From assembly GCF_001897285.1 (NCBI RefSeq), contig NZ_MKSM01000141.1:1-55366 (forward strand): a stretch of DNA of 55,366 nucleotides, written 5' to 3'. The notes under the pieces were generated by a model. That model ran no database searches. It saw only the letters and a program-made list of their open reading frames with translations, and was not told where the DNA came from. Made by a program: the position numbers and the translations under genes. Of the stretch, positions 28,300-38,814 are shown piece by piece; the stretch's first letter is position 1; every line of letters begins with the position of its first letter. This DNA is from Nitrobacter sp. 62-23. GTDB taxonomy: Bacteria; Pseudomonadota; Alphaproteobacteria; Rhizobiales; Xanthobacteraceae.

Positions 28300-29564
28300 C
28301 ACCGCCGGCGTGAAAACTTGGCGACCAGTTCTACATGCGGCGAGTACCGAAATTGGTCGACAGGGGTCACGGATTCGAGATGGTAGCCGCCATCGATCAG
28401 GATCTTTGCATCGCGTGCGAAGGTTGCAACGTTGCAGGAAACCGCGACGATGACGGCAAGCTTGCTGGCGGCGAGTTGTTTGCTTTGCGCTTCTGCGCCC
28501 TGTCGCGGCGGATCGAACACCACGACGTCGATGTCACGCAATTCCTGCGCCACCAGCGGTCGCCGAAACAGGTCGCGCGGCTCGGCGCTGACCGGCTTCA
28601 GTCCGGGCGTGGCGGCCGCGGCCTTTCGCAAGGCTGTCACCGCCGTATCGTCGCTATCGAAGGCCGAGATTCGCGCTTTGGCCGCAAGGCGCAACGCGAA
28701 AGGTCCGACGCCGCAGAACAGGTCGCCGATATGTTTGGCCTTACCGCAATGCGAGGCGACCAGCGCCGCCAGCGTCTCCTCGCCCGCGACCGTCGCCTGA
28801 AGAAACGAGCCCGGCGGAAGCGGGACGCGAGCCGTCCCGATTGCGATAACCGGCGGAACGCGCATCAGGATTAGTTCTCCATGACGCGTGAGTCGCGCCA
28901 ACCGGTGTGCTTCGGCGACACGCGACAATGTCGCGATCAACGCGGCGGGCAGCGGGCCGGAGCCACGGATATCGATGTCGAGACCATTGCCGGCGGCGGT
29001 CACCTGAATGTCGAGCGGCTTGTTCGCGGGTTTGAGCACGTCCGCGAGTTCACGCGCCGCGTCGAGCGCGCCGAGCAGGGCGGGATCGAGGATCGGGCAG
29101 GCGGCAATCGGCACGATGGCGTGACTGTTCGGAGCGGCGAAGCCCACGCGCAGCCTGCCATCCTCGTCGCGCCGGGCGTGCAGCGTGATCCGCCGTCGTC
29201 CCGCGCCGTGTGCATCGATCAGTTCGTTCACCGTACAGTCGATGCGAGCTTGCGCCAGCGTGTCGATGATGATCTGCCGCTTCCAGGCGCGGTAGTTCTC
29301 CGTCTGCCAGTGCTGGACGGCGCAGCCGCCGCAAGCGCCGAAATGTAGGCAGAACGGCGCGATCCGGTCCGGACTCGCGATCTCTACGTGGAGAAGACGC
29401 AGGCGGTCGCAACGCCCAGCTAGCGGCTCGACTTCCACGGTTTCTCCGCCGAGCGTATAGGGCACAAACACGCTGCCCGCTTCGGTCAGCGCGACGCCGT
29501 CGCCGCGATGGCCGACGTGATCGATGATCAGGCGTCTGGTTCCGCCGATTTGAGAGTCCTGCAC
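28299..29564 (-). CDS. TrmA/RlmC/RlmD-family RNA m5U methyltransferase
   Basis: A 421-aa SAM-dependent methyltransferase of COG2265 type. An N-terminal TRAM-like segment ([16 protein letters not shown], then [15 protein letters not shown]) is followed by iron-sulfur cysteines in [15 protein letters not shown], the SAM site [15 protein letters not shown], and the catalytic region [13 protein letters not shown] and [16 protein letters not shown] with the nucleophilic cysteine. It methylates uridine in 23S rRNA or tRNA; which one cannot be decided. The 3' end stops directly at a decayed IS5 fragment, but the C-terminus ([15 protein letters not shown]) looks complete. Confidence 0.9.
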   Translation of the reverse strand: MQDSQIGGTRRLIIDHVGHRGDGVALTEAGSVFVPYTLGGETVEVEPLAGRCDRLRLLHVEIASPDRIAPFCLHFGACGGCAVQHWQTENYRAWKRQIIIDTLAQARIDCTVNELIDAHGAGRRRITLHARRDEDGRLRVGFAAPNSHAIVPIAACPILDPALLGALDAARELADVLKPANKPLDIQVTAAGNGLDIDIRGSGPLPAALIATLSRVAEAHRLARLTRHGELILMRVPPVIAIGTARVPLPPGSFLQATVAGEETLAALVASHCGKAKHIGDLFCGVGPFALRLAAKARISAFDSDDTAVTALRKAAAATPGLKPVSAEPRDLFRRPLVAQELRDIDVVVFDPPRQGAEAQSKQLAASKLAVIVAVSCNVATFARDAKILIDGGYHLESVTPVDQFRYSPHVELVAKFSRRR

Positions 29565-29793
29565 CGGTGGTCGCGAGCCCGCAAATGAACTTCAGATTGA
29601 GTAGCGGCACTGGATTTGGTTGCCAGCGCCCCTTGGCTTTCGAAGTTCGTGTCAGAGTGGGCTACTATGTATCATAAACCTTGAAACGGGACATCCCTTC
29701 GGCATGGAGCGCGCTGGTTGGGGGTCGGCAAGAGTCTTCAGGAGACAGGGATCGAGACCACTGGCACCAGCGTAGCCGGCGCCCTCGTTTTTT

Positions 29794-30699
29794 CTATGAC
29801 GTCGTGCAACCCTTCACCACCTCGCCCAGCGCCGCGAAATCGGCCTTGCGCGGCGACGTCCTGCGGAACGCCAGTCCGATGCTGCGGCCGGGCTGCGGGT
29901 CTTCGAGCCGCAGGATTTTGACGCGCTGGCCGCGCGCCTCGACATCGGCTGCGATCTGCGGGATCAGCGTCACGCCGTAGCCGGCGGCGACCATCTGCAT
30001 CACGGTGGCGAGGCTGGATGCGCCGAACGTCATGCCGGTCGCACCCGGCGTCGGTCCGCGCGGGATCGTGGCGCAAAACGCCAGAGCCTGATCGCGCAGA
30101 CAGTGGCCGTCCTCGAGCAGAATCAGACGCGACTGATCGATATCACGCGCTGCCACGCGACGTTTGGCGGACCGCGGATCGCTCGCCGGCACCGCCAGCA
30201 GGAAGAGATCGTCGAACAGCGTCATGGTGTCGATATCGGGCTCGCCCAGCGGCAGCGCCAGCATCGCGGCGTCGAGCGCGCCGCTCTTGACCTCCTCGAC
30301 CAGCTGGCGGGTCTGCGTCTCGCGCAATTCAAGCTGCAAGTCTGGAAACTGCGATTGCAGCGCCGGCAGCATCCGCGGCAGCAGGTAAGGCGCGAGCGAC
30401 GGGATGATGCCGAGGGTCAGCCGCCCCGTCAGCGGCTTGGCGCGGTGGCGGGCGAAATCGACGAGATCGCGTGCCGAGGCCAGCACGTCTTCGGCGCGGC
30501 GTGAAATCTCCCGGCCGATTTCCGTGAGCATCACTTCACCCGGCCGCCGCTCCACCAGAGTGACTCCGAGAAATTGCTCGAGCTCGCGAATCTGCATCGA
30601 CAGCGCCGGTTGAGTGACGGCGCAGGCGTCCGCGGCGCGTCCAAAATGGCCGTGACGCGCGAGCGCAGCGAGGTAGCGAAGCTGTTTGAGCGTGACCAT
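29794..30699 (-). CDS. oxyR: Hydrogen-peroxide sensing LysR-type regulator OxyR
   Basis: A 301-aa LysR-family activator. The N-terminal winged helix is TLKQLRYLAALARHGHFGRA, then TQPALSMQIRELE. The C-terminal sensor domain contains the redox pair GHCLRDQALAFC, two cysteines eight residues apart that correspond to C199/C208 of E. coli OxyR. Oxidation to a disulfide switches on catalase genes. It is transcribed divergently from katG, the classic target, 277 bases between starts, with a palindrome at 30703-30721. ATG 30699 starts the conserved MVTLKQLRY; a longer frame from 31047 runs through the katG promoter and is not real. Confidence 0.95.
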   Translation of the reverse strand: MVTLKQLRYLAALARHGHFGRAADACAVTQPALSMQIRELEQFLGVTLVERRPGEVMLTEIGREISRRAEDVLASARDLVDFARHRAKPLTGRLTLGIIPSLAPYLLPRMLPALQSQFPDLQLELRETQTRQLVEEVKSGALDAAMLALPLGEPDIDTMTLFDDLFLLAVPASDPRSAKRRVAARDIDQSRLILLEDGHCLRDQALAFCATIPRGPTPGATGMTFGASSLATVMQMVAAGYGVTLIPQIAADVEARGQRVKILRLEDPQPGRSIGLAFRRTSPRKADFAALGEVVKGCTTS

Positions 30700-30702
30700 C
30701 AC

Positions 30703-30721
30703 CGATAAGATAGTCTTATCG
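30703..30721. promoter_or_regulatory. Perfect inverted repeat, probable OxyR/LysR operator
   Basis: CGATAAGA-TAG-TCTTATCG has perfect 8-base arms and a 3-base centre. It ends 4 bases before the oxyR start codon. LysR regulators bind T-N11-A palindromes and autoregulate, and the oxyR/katG divergence fits. Binding by OxyR is inferred. Confidence 0.7.
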
Positions 30722-30875
30722 TGATACAAAGGCAATTCGACTGGACCTGATCGTCGATATCTTCCAGACTTGCTCCATCCTCGCGTTGCAGAAGGACTGC
30801 GGCCTTGTCTGGTCCAAATCCGTAGACCGCCGGTTACCGGTCCGTCCTGAAGACAAGTGACTCCGGGCTGCCTTT

Positions 30876-30919
30876 GTCTCGGACGATCCGCCACTGGGTC
30901 TCGGACGATCCGCCACTGG
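30876..30919. repeat. Perfect tandem duplication of 22 bases in the katG leader
   Basis: Two identical 22-base units follow each other without a gap, each starting GTCTCGGACG and ending CCACTGG. They lie 57 bases before the katG ATG. Confidence 0.9.
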
Positions 30920-30931
30920 AATTCGCCGTAG

Positions 30932-33166
<2,235 letters not shown>

Positions 33167-33300
33167 TCGCGGCGGTCACAGCTTCGAGCGACGTGGTTGG
33201 TTCTCGCCATAAGACCGGCCAATCATGGAACGCACAAGCGTCTTCGGATCGGAGCGGCTGACAGGTACGCTGCTCGACCGCCTGATCCATCACGTCCATA
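33167..33300. other. 3' flank of katG
   Basis: Short untranslated flank leading into the composite repeat. I see nothing else. Confidence 0.3.
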
Positions 33301-33405
33301 ACCTGGAGTCTTTCACCTTGTCATGGAAACGGTGAAAGATTCCAGGTCCTTGATTTAACGCGTTTTCGCACGCGAACCGGATTCCACTTCGCTCGAAAAC
33401 GCGAA
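33301..33405. repeat. Composite interspersed repeat downstream of katG
   Basis: Hairpin 1 has arms ACCTGGAGTCTTTCACC and GGTGAAAGATTCCAGGT. It is followed by a CGCGTTTTCGCACGCG piece and hairpin 2, ending GCTCGAAAACGCG. The same two modules occur in inverted orientation at 46398-46519. It may also serve as the katG terminator. Confidence 0.75.
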
Positions 33406-33746
33406 AGAGATGAACGGCGAGAACTATCGCCTCCGGTTCCAGCTTTAACGTTCGGCGGCGACATCAAGCTTAATAAGCGAGTTGCGTTGCCCTTGCGAGC
33501 GGATGCGTTAGCTTCACGACGCCGGACATTGCCCTAGGTCCGGGTTCACCCTGGCGAAGCCGTCGGCCGATCATATTCCGGCTCGGCGGCTTCGTTTTAT
33601 GCGGATTTAGCTCTGCGGCAGAGCGGCGCGATGCGCGCGATCGGCGATCGCGGGAGACGCTGGAGCGCTGCATCCTGGCAGGCGAGATGATCGGCGCCCC
33701 CGAGATCCGAGCAGCCAGCGGGGTTCTCAAGGCCGCTAAATCCGGC
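33406..33746. other. Intergenic, no gene supported
   Basis: About 340 bases. A GCGGATTTAGCTC piece near 33600 resembles a tRNA 5' end but the rest of a cloverleaf is missing. Weak minus-strand frames are not convincing. Confidence 0.35.
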
Positions 33747-34013
33747 TCAAGACCCAGCAGGCGTTCGAGTTTTCAAACTGTCGACGGCGTGCACCGGGGG
33801 CATGTCACCCCGCATTAAGTGAGCGATTGCGCTGTATACCAACCGCTGGCGCTCGAGCGTGCTCATGCCGGCAAACACGGGTGACGTCACGTCGATATTG
33901 AAATGTCCCCCGCCGCCGCTGACTATGGCCTGTGAATTTTGAATCTGTTGCTCGATGGTCTCGCGCAGCGCGTCGATGACGGAACCTTGGAAGTCGGTTG
34001 GATGGGATGACAT
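33747..34013 (-). CDS. BolA/IbaG-family protein
   Basis: An 88-aa protein with the BolA pattern: an N-terminal helix (VIDALRETIEQQIQNSQAIV), the GGGGHFNIDVTSPVFAG core, LERQRLVYSAIAHLM, and the invariant histidine in PPVHAVDSLKTRTP. BolA proteins work with monothiol glutaredoxins in iron-sulfur handling or as regulators. The start is ATG 34013 with AAGGA 5 bases upstream. The usual partner glutaredoxin is not next to it. The GGGGHF cysteine-free loop resembles IbaG rather than BolA1, but this is uncertain. Confidence 0.85.
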   Translation of the reverse strand: MSSHPTDFQGSVIDALRETIEQQIQNSQAIVSGGGGHFNIDVTSPVFAGMSTLERQRLVYSAIAHLMRGDMPPVHAVDSLKTRTPAGS

Positions 34014-34136
34014 AGTGGTCCTTTTCGGCATTGTCGGGGCTTTTTACGTCGGAAGGCAGGCTGCGCGCAACTCCAGCCGCTACAGCTTTGGGGCCGCTGT
34101 CCGACTGTCCCAACAGCTTGGCGATGGCTTGCGCTG

Positions 34137-34448
34137 ATGGGTGAGGATGTTTGTGAAGACGAAGGCGCCGAGCACGACGGCCGCGAGCCCGACGTGGACG
34201 GTGAACCCAGCTTGGGCTGGACCGTCGATGGCGTCCCGGGCAACAGCGACGGCATGGATCATGAGGCCGGCGGCAGCTCGGTCACCGAAGCCCATCGGCA
34301 GCGCTATGAGACATTCGACCGCTACACCACCATCCGCAACAGCGACGGAAGGCACGTCGATTCTCGCCGCTCCGGTGCGAACCGCCGCCTGATCAATCTT
34401 GTCGGACCGGCAGCACGCGGCCTTGGCACCCCGCGTCGACCGGGATGA
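34137..34448 (+). CDS. Hypothetical acidic protein with a DxEPSLGW motif
   Basis: A 103-aa reading frame, acidic in its first half (EDEGAEHDGREPDVDGEPSL then GWTVDGVPGNSDG) and basic at the end. The EPSLGW-type motif recurs in hypothetical proteins of Rhizobiales, often near mobile elements, and their function is unknown. There is no good ribosome-binding site before ATG 34137, and the beginning of the protein may be missing, so it may be a gene remnant. It points towards a terminator at 34476-34504, consistent with plus-strand transcription. Confidence 0.45.
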   Translation: MGEDVCEDEGAEHDGREPDVDGEPSLGWTVDGVPGNSDGMDHEAGGSSVTEAHRQRYETFDRYTTIRNSDGRHVDSRRSGANRRLINLVGPAARGLGTPRRPG

Positions 34449-34475
34449 GGTGCGGATATGGCTTGAGCCCTGTGA

Positions 34476-34504
34476 AAGGCCCGCCGGGTCACGCCGGCGG
34501 GCTT
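34476..34504. terminator. Bidirectional terminator between convergent genes
   Basis: GCCCGCCGG and CCGGCGGGC form a 9-bp perfect stem with a short loop, flanked by AA on the left and TT on the right. It lies between the plus-strand hypothetical gene and the minus-strand gene ending at 34522. Confidence 0.7.
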
Positions 34505-34521
34505 CGCTTGTCGCTGAACAT

Positions 34522-34812
34522 CTACCAACGGCGATAACCGCCACGATATCCATAACCTCTGTGCACGTGACCATAGCGGCGGGCACCGTAATAGCCGCGA
34601 TAGCCATAGCCACGATATCCATACCGATATCCGTAGCCGTACGGTCGATAAACGGGCGCCGTGCGAATACAACCATGCGGGCCGCAGACCACCGCAATAT
34701 TCTCTACGTTTGAAGTTGTTGAAACTGGTGCGAGCGGCATTGCTGATGCGCTTCCCGCCACGGCAAGGCTGCCGAGCGCAGCCAATCCAATAAGTGCGAA
34801 TTTAAACTTCAT
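34522..34812 (-). CDS. Small secreted Gly/Tyr/Arg-rich protein
   Basis: A 96-aa protein. It has the signal peptide MKFKFALIGLAALGSLAVAG with cleavage after ASA, two cysteines in VCGPHGCIRTAP, and then a repetitive GYGYRYGYRGYGYRGYYGA tail rich in Tyr, Gly and Arg. Proteins of this build are frequent in Bradyrhizobium relatives and are presumed cell-envelope proteins; the function is unknown. GGAGGAGAG before ATG 34812 is a very strong ribosome-binding site and fixes the start. Confidence 0.85.
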   Translation of the reverse strand: MKFKFALIGLAALGSLAVAGSASAMPLAPVSTTSNVENIAVVCGPHGCIRTAPVYRPYGYGYRYGYRGYGYRGYYGARRYGHVHRGYGYRGGYRRW

Positions 34813-35261
34813 GGTCTCTCCTCCGGAGGATCGGTGCAAGCACACGGGCCGAGATCAACGGTCCGAGGGGCAGGGGTGTTCCCGGCGCACAACTTACTGA
34901 GTGACAGGATAGGCCGATCCTACTGCCGCCGGCTACGGTTCGACGGGCAATCCTCTGCAAGTGGGGGCGGTGCAATCGGTTCGGCATCGCCCTTTTTCAT
35001 GTCCGCGAATCAGAACGAAACACGAAGGTCCGTGCCGCTCCCGTGCTGCTCGGAGTTATTGGTAATAGCTCGTAACCCCTTGATTGTGCTGGCGACCACT
35101 TGCAGCGTGTAGCAGCACGGTTTTGGGCTCATGGCCCGCATGTCGGGGCGCTCGTCATATGGGCGCGCGGGCGTTGGCATGGACACGTCGGGCAACGATG
35201 GCCATCGGGTGAGGGAACGACCACGATCCGTCGCCGGCGCCATCGCGTTCAGGTGGCCGGC
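34813..35261. other. Intergenic, no gene supported
   Basis: About 450 bases. A TTATTGGTAATAGCTC inverted piece near 35058 is the only local symmetry noticed. No convincing frame or RNA. Confidence 0.35.
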
Positions 35262-35414
35262 ATGACCGCGCTGGCCCCCGTCCTCCAGCTATTTGGCATC
35301 CTGACGTGCCTGCTGGCGATGTGGCTGTTCCTCTGCGATCGCACCGACGAATTCGCGCCATGGCTGTTTCTGCTGGCCTTGGCGCTGTTGGGGGTCGGCT
35401 TAGTGATGGAATAG
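35262..35414 (+). CDS. Small two-helix membrane protein (50 aa)
   Basis: MTALAPVLQLFGILTCLLAM forms a first membrane helix. A short charged turn (CDRTDEF) and a second helix (APWLFLLALALLGVGLVME) complete the protein. AGGTGG lies 5 bases before ATG 35262. I do not recognise a family; the amphipathic two-helix layout is typical of small stress-related membrane proteins. It converges with the small gene at 35429-35554. Confidence 0.6.
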   Translation: MTALAPVLQLFGILTCLLAMWLFLCDRTDEFAPWLFLLALALLGVGLVME

Positions 35415-35428
35415 CCGCACACAGTTCA

Positions 35429-35554
35429 TCACTGCGGCTGTGTCTGCGTTGGGATATTCGCCGGATGCTGGCCGTTCCCGGTGTCGACGTAGGAAAGAAT
35501 GACCAGCAGCGCGACGATCGCGCCTCCGATAATCCAGCCTGTTTTGACACTCAT
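35429..35554 (-). CDS. Small single-pass membrane protein (41 aa)
   Basis: MSVKTGWIIGGAIVALLVIL is one membrane helix, followed by a short polar tail (SYVDTGNGQHPANIPTQTQP). The start ATG 35554 has a perfect GGAGG 8 bases upstream, which supports translation despite the small size. The family is unknown. It sits convergent to the 50-aa two-helix gene. Confidence 0.65.
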   Translation of the reverse strand: MSVKTGWIIGGAIVALLVILSYVDTGNGQHPANIPTQTQPQ

Positions 35555-35710
35555 GGTACTCGTCCTCCAGATGGAATGTCATCCGGACTACCATGCCGTG
35601 TTCCATTTAGGAACAACATCGGGTACTCCGAAGTAGGCCACTCACCGCCGTCCGGTACTGTCCGTATTTGACCCTCAGTGTCCTAAGTTGAATTGGAGAG
35701 TGTCCTAAGT

Positions 35711-35926
35711 TCAAAAGCGTCCACGTTTAGGAGCCGGGACGCCATGCAGCGTCTCACGCTGAGATTCGAGCCAGACGAGCCGTTTCATTGCAGACTTCTT
35801 GAGCGAAGCTGACAGACTTAAATGGCTTGCACGAAGCTCAGCGCGGCTGATCCATTCATTAAGCTCATTCAAGGTGAGCTTTGCGGCGTCTTCGTCTGTC
35901 TCTGGAGACTTTGATCGTTCACCCAT
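35711..35926 (-). CDS. Hypothetical 71-aa protein
   Basis: MGERSKSPETDEDAAKLTLN is followed by a predicted helical hairpin (ELNEWISRAELRASHL, then SLKKSAMKRLVWLESQRE). The amino-acid make-up is normal for a folded protein, unlike shadow frames. The start is not certain: ATG 35926 lacks a strong ribosome-binding site and a TTG at 35971 is possible. The family is not recognised. It lies in a small accessory stretch beside an insertion sequence. Confidence 0.45.
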   Translation of the reverse strand: MGERSKSPETDEDAAKLTLNELNEWISRAELRASHLSLSASLKKSAMKRLVWLESQRETLHGVPAPKRGRF

Positions 35927-36022
35927 TTGGGAACCCGCTAGGCTGCCGCCGGTTGCAAAGGATGCGACCAATTTCCTCGCTCTGGACCATCACATCCCCC
36001 ATGCCCAGGCAGCCTAGCCTTC

Positions 36023-36050
36023 AACCCCGCTCCGGCGGGGTTTTCTATTT
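36023..36050 (+). terminator. Rho-independent terminator
   Basis: AACCCCGC, loop TCCG, GCGGGGTT, then TTCTATTT on the plus strand. No confident plus-strand gene ends just before it, so it may close a transcript of unknown start. Confidence 0.75.
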
Positions 36051-36172
36051 CTGGCGCGGCGCGCTAACCTTTCGCGGGCAGGGGATGGCCATCATGACAA
36101 AGAATCTCACCGGCGATCAAGAAGTCATCGCGGCGCATATGGCCGCGACGACTGCGGCATTTCAGATGCTAG

Positions 36173-37022
36173 GATCGATCGACATTCATGATTCCCCATC
36201 GGGCTGATCGCTGATTCATAGGGCTCCGTGATTCTGCACGGAGCTTCGACGATGGGGATCAAGCGGTACGAGCTGAGCGACAGGCAATGGGCGAAGATTG
36301 CGCCGCTGCTGCCAGGCAAGGCTGGCGATCCGGGTCGGACGGGAGCGGATAATCGACTGTTCGTGAACGGCTATTTGTGGGTATTACGATCCGGCGCGCA
36401 CTGGTGTGACCTGCCGGAGCGCTATGGCCGCTGGAAATCTGTGCATCGGCGTTTCAGCCGCTGGTGCCATGCCGGCGTGTGGGAGCGCGTATTTGCCGCC
36501 CTGACAGCCGACCGCGACAACCAATATCTGATGCTCGACAGCACCATCGTTCGCGCCCATCAGCAGGCCGCCACCGGAAAAGGGGGGCCAAGGATCAGGC
36601 GCTGGGGCGTTCCCGAGGCGGATTGACCACCAAGGTCCACATGCTTGCGGATGCGCTGGGCCGACCCTTGCGCCTCATCGTGACCGCCGGGCAGGTCGGA
36701 GACGTCACTCAAGCCGCGGCGCTGCTCGAAGGCCAGACCGGCGACGCCGTGCTCGCCGACAAGGCTTATGACAGCAATGCCTTGCGTGCTCTCATCGCTG
36801 GCATCGGAGCCGAAGCGGTGATCCCGTCAAACAGGACGCGCAAAATCATCATCCCGCACGACGCCGGCCTCTATAAATGCCGCAATCGCATCGAGCGCTG
36901 CTTCAACCGCCTCAAGCACTTCCGCCGTTTCGCTACCCGTTACGACAGACGCACTGTTCACTTCACTGGATTCGTCCACCTCGCCGCAGCCATGACGTGG
37001 CTGCAATGAATGTCGATCGGTC
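36173..37022 (+). mobile_element. Complete IS5-family insertion sequence, 850 bp
   Basis: The ends are 17-base inverted repeats with one mismatch: left GATCGATCGACATTCAT, right (reverse complement) GACCGATCGACATTCAT. A CTAG target duplication flanks it at 36169-36172 and 37023-37026. It encodes a two-frame DDE transposase. All parts are intact, so the element may still be active. Assigned to IS5 family, IS427-like group, by transposase architecture. Confidence 0.93.
36252..37009 (+). CDS. IS5-family transposase made by programmed -1 frameshift
   Basis: Frame 1 (36252-36626) begins MGIKRYELSDRQWAKIAPLL with the DUF4096-type N-terminal domain and carries the first catalytic aspartate in LMLDSTIVRAHQQAA. 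At an AAAAGGGGGG run near 36577-36590 the reading shifts by -1 into the second frame, which ends at 37009 and supplies the second aspartate (VLADKAYDSNAL) and the glutamate (RNRIERCFNRLKHFRR). This is the usual way such elements make the full enzyme. The overlap of the two frames is more than 100 bases. Confidence 0.9.
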
Positions 37023-37169
37023 CTAGTCCATTGCCTTCAAGAAAATGGCGCTCTTGAACGAGGCCAGATGTCGGAAGCTCTACTGACCTACGTGGCGAAG
37101 CATCAGAAGGATAATGAGATTCAACTCGCTCTTCTAAACGATCTTCGGGAAGCGCTGCTGAATTAAACG

Positions 37170-37433
37170 CTAACGGTCCCGTGCCAGTTTTCGCTTTCCC
37201 CACCTATGGCCCTTTTTGCCTTCCGGATTGCCGATCGGTGGCGGCGTACTTCCATAGACGGCTTTATAGAAGCCGATCCTCGCCATGAACACGAACGGGC
37301 CGCCGTGTTCGGCGGCTAGCTGCAGCTCCTGCGCGGCATGTTGCCACGGCTCCGTGTTGCCGGTCTTTCGAGGAAGTGAGGTTGCATACTCCGCGGCCTC
37401 TCCGATTGTTCGAATCGTGCTGCCGTCAGGCAT
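37170..37433 (-). CDS. Small hypothetical protein of a Rhizobiales family
   Basis: An 87-aa frame beginning MPDGSTIRTIGEAAEYATSL, then EPWQHAAQELQLAAEHGGPF and VFMARIGFYKAVYG. The pattern (an -RT- segment, AA-Y---LP, W--A---L--AAE-GGP---ARIG) recurs in small hypothetical proteins of Bradyrhizobium and relatives. GAGG lies about 10 bases upstream. It overlaps the 3' part of the zinc-ribbon gene by 118 bases in another frame, which may mean that the upstream gene carries a late frameshift. Confidence 0.55.
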   Translation of the reverse strand: MPDGSTIRTIGEAAEYATSLPRKTGNTEPWQHAAQELQLAAEHGGPFVFMARIGFYKAVYGSTPPPIGNPEGKKGHRWGKRKLARDR

Positions 37434-37930
37434 CGGTACAGGATCCTCGAAGCGCCGGGACCATTTCGACGGCGCACCGCCTTCGCCGTCGCCTCCGGCC
37501 CCGGATTCGGGTCGAACAGGCCGACCGGCATCGGTCGCACCTTGTGGTCTGTTGTGACCTTGCAGGGTTCGCAGAACAGCTTCGGCCGGAGCGTGTGCAC
37601 CTGATTCTTCCTCGGCCAGATGACGTGGGTGAGGTCGACCCGACGCGTGGCTCGGCAGGCGTTGCACTTCACCTTGAGGAGCGTTGCGCCGGCATCGATC
37701 GCATCGGCGAGCGCGGGAGACGGCGCTTCGTCGCCGCCAAGAAACAACCGGGCGTTCCATTCCTCGCATTCCAGTCGATGCGCCAGGCGGAGTTGGTCTT
37801 TGGCTGCGGCGTAGGCCGCATCGACCCTTTTCACAAATTCGGCGTGCAGACTTTCGACCCGGCGCAGCTCGCGGGCAAAGTGCTTCCGGTCGCCGCCGGA
37901 CAGCGGCATCTGGATCACGCGCGGGGACAT
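37316..37930 (-). CDS. Hypothetical protein with a four-cysteine zinc ribbon
   Basis: A 204-aa protein. A charged helical N-terminus (KHFARELRRVESLHAEFVK) is followed by a zinc-ribbon-like domain with VKCNACRATRRVDL and KLFCEPCKVT, two C-x2-C knuckles about 36 residues apart. The last 60 residues are low in hydrophobics and overlap the next gene in a different frame, so the natural end may be earlier and the visible tail may result from a frameshift. Similar hypothetical proteins occur near phage or plasmid genes. The function is unknown. Confidence 0.55.
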   Translation of the reverse strand: MSPRVIQMPLSGGDRKHFARELRRVESLHAEFVKRVDAAYAAAKDQLRLAHRLECEEWNARLFLGGDEAPSPALADAIDAGATLLKVKCNACRATRRVDLTHVIWPRKNQVHTLRPKLFCEPCKVTTDHKVRPMPVGLFDPNPGPEATAKAVRRRNGPGASRILYRCLTAARFEQSERPRSMQPHFLERPATRSRGNMPRRSCS

Positions 37931-38074
37931 CGATGGGGACCCTATCGCGAACGAACCGAAAACGCACTGTGCCGGGTTTTGTGCCGGAGGAAACCGCTTC
38001 TATCAGCGGCAACCGCGCCAACTGCGGCTCGCCTCTTGGCAGGGTAAAATGTAGAAACCCGCATAAACACGGGA

Positions 38075-38168
38075 TGGCGGAGCCGGAGGGATTCGAACCC
38101 TCGATAGGGCTTTACAACCCTATAACGGTTTAGCAAACCGCCGCCTTCAGCCACTCGGCCACAGCTCC
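38075..38168 (-). tRNA. tRNA-Ser (anticodon GCU)
   Basis: The minus strand begins GGAGCTGTGGCCGAGTGGC, has the anticodon stem and loop GCGGTTTGCTAAACCGT (anticodon GCT), a long variable arm (ATAGGGTTGTAAAGCCCTAT) as in class II tRNAs, the T-arm GAGGGTTCGAATCCCTC, an acceptor 3' strand CGGCTCC, and an encoded CCA. All 7 acceptor pairs form (one G-U). It reads AGC/AGU serine codons. An accessory stretch lies on its 3' side. Confidence 0.97.
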
Positions 38169-38814
38169 GTTGACGCCCGATATGCCCGACACGCTCGCAA
38201 GCCGCAAGCGCCGGATCAAGAGATGCGTCCCCCATGAGCTAGAATCATCCCGCGCCAGCTATGCGCTCTCGTCAATTTGCTTGGCGATTCCCAGGGGCGC
38301 CCGGACTGGTGGATGGTTCGTGCAGCGCAAAAACACGTCTCGAAAGCCATGGAATCAGGCTGGACGACAGGCGCGATGATTCGCACGGGCCGCTCCTCCG
38401 AAGCGGGCGGGCGGCCGGCGCGACGGCAAGCAAGTATTCGCATGCGGGGTGACGTGTTTTGAAAAATATATGGCAAACAAGGACTTGTTCGGCCCTTTGC
38501 AACGGGAAGGCGTGCTGTTTGTGCAACACAAGGCCAAAAACGGTTAGACGCGTTCTATTCTGAGACGTTCCTTCATTGCGTGTGCAAGTCGGTTCGGTAA
38601 TTGTGGTCACACGACGGAGGGGGGCATCCCGAGGTCGTCCCGTTTTAGGTGGTTCGCTGTTTTTGGGTGGTTCGCTTGAGTCCCTCGCGTTGGCGGGAGT
38701 GCCCGAACAAGCGCGAACGGCTGGGCGGTTAGTCAGGGACTGAGGGAACGTTTCTTCGAGTGCTGGCGCACAGCGGATCCGGAACCTGCCCTACAGAGCA
38801 ACTTGGAGGTTGAA
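38169..38814. other. Long region upstream of the porin gene
   Basis: About 645 bases with no supported gene. GGTGGTTCGCT occurs twice, 18 bases apart (38648 and 38666). The stretch should hold the promoter of both the tRNA and the porin. Confidence 0.45.

Larger units (their letters stand above)
36094..37166 (+). pseudogene. 72-codon hypothetical gene split by an IS5-family element
   Basis: Bases 36094-36172 and 37027-37166 join at the CTAG target, after removal of the element and one target copy, to give an uninterrupted 72-aa frame. It starts MTKNLTGDQEVIAAHMAATT, passes the junction at QMLVHCLQEN, and ends LALLNDLREALLN before TAA. The restored protein looks like a small helical protein and has GGGG upstream of ATG. 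The family is not recognised. With the insert present, the frame is cut after about 28 codons. Confidence 0.85.

Noticed and set aside
33600..33680. tRNA-like start GCGGATTTAGCTC
   Set aside because: The D-arm-like piece is not followed by an anticodon arm, T-loop (GTTCGAATC) or a matching acceptor strand.
33747..38075. An integrated element using tRNA-Ser as attachment site
   Set aside because: The accessory stretch lies on the 3' side of the tRNA, but no direct repeat of the tRNA end and no integrase gene is visible.
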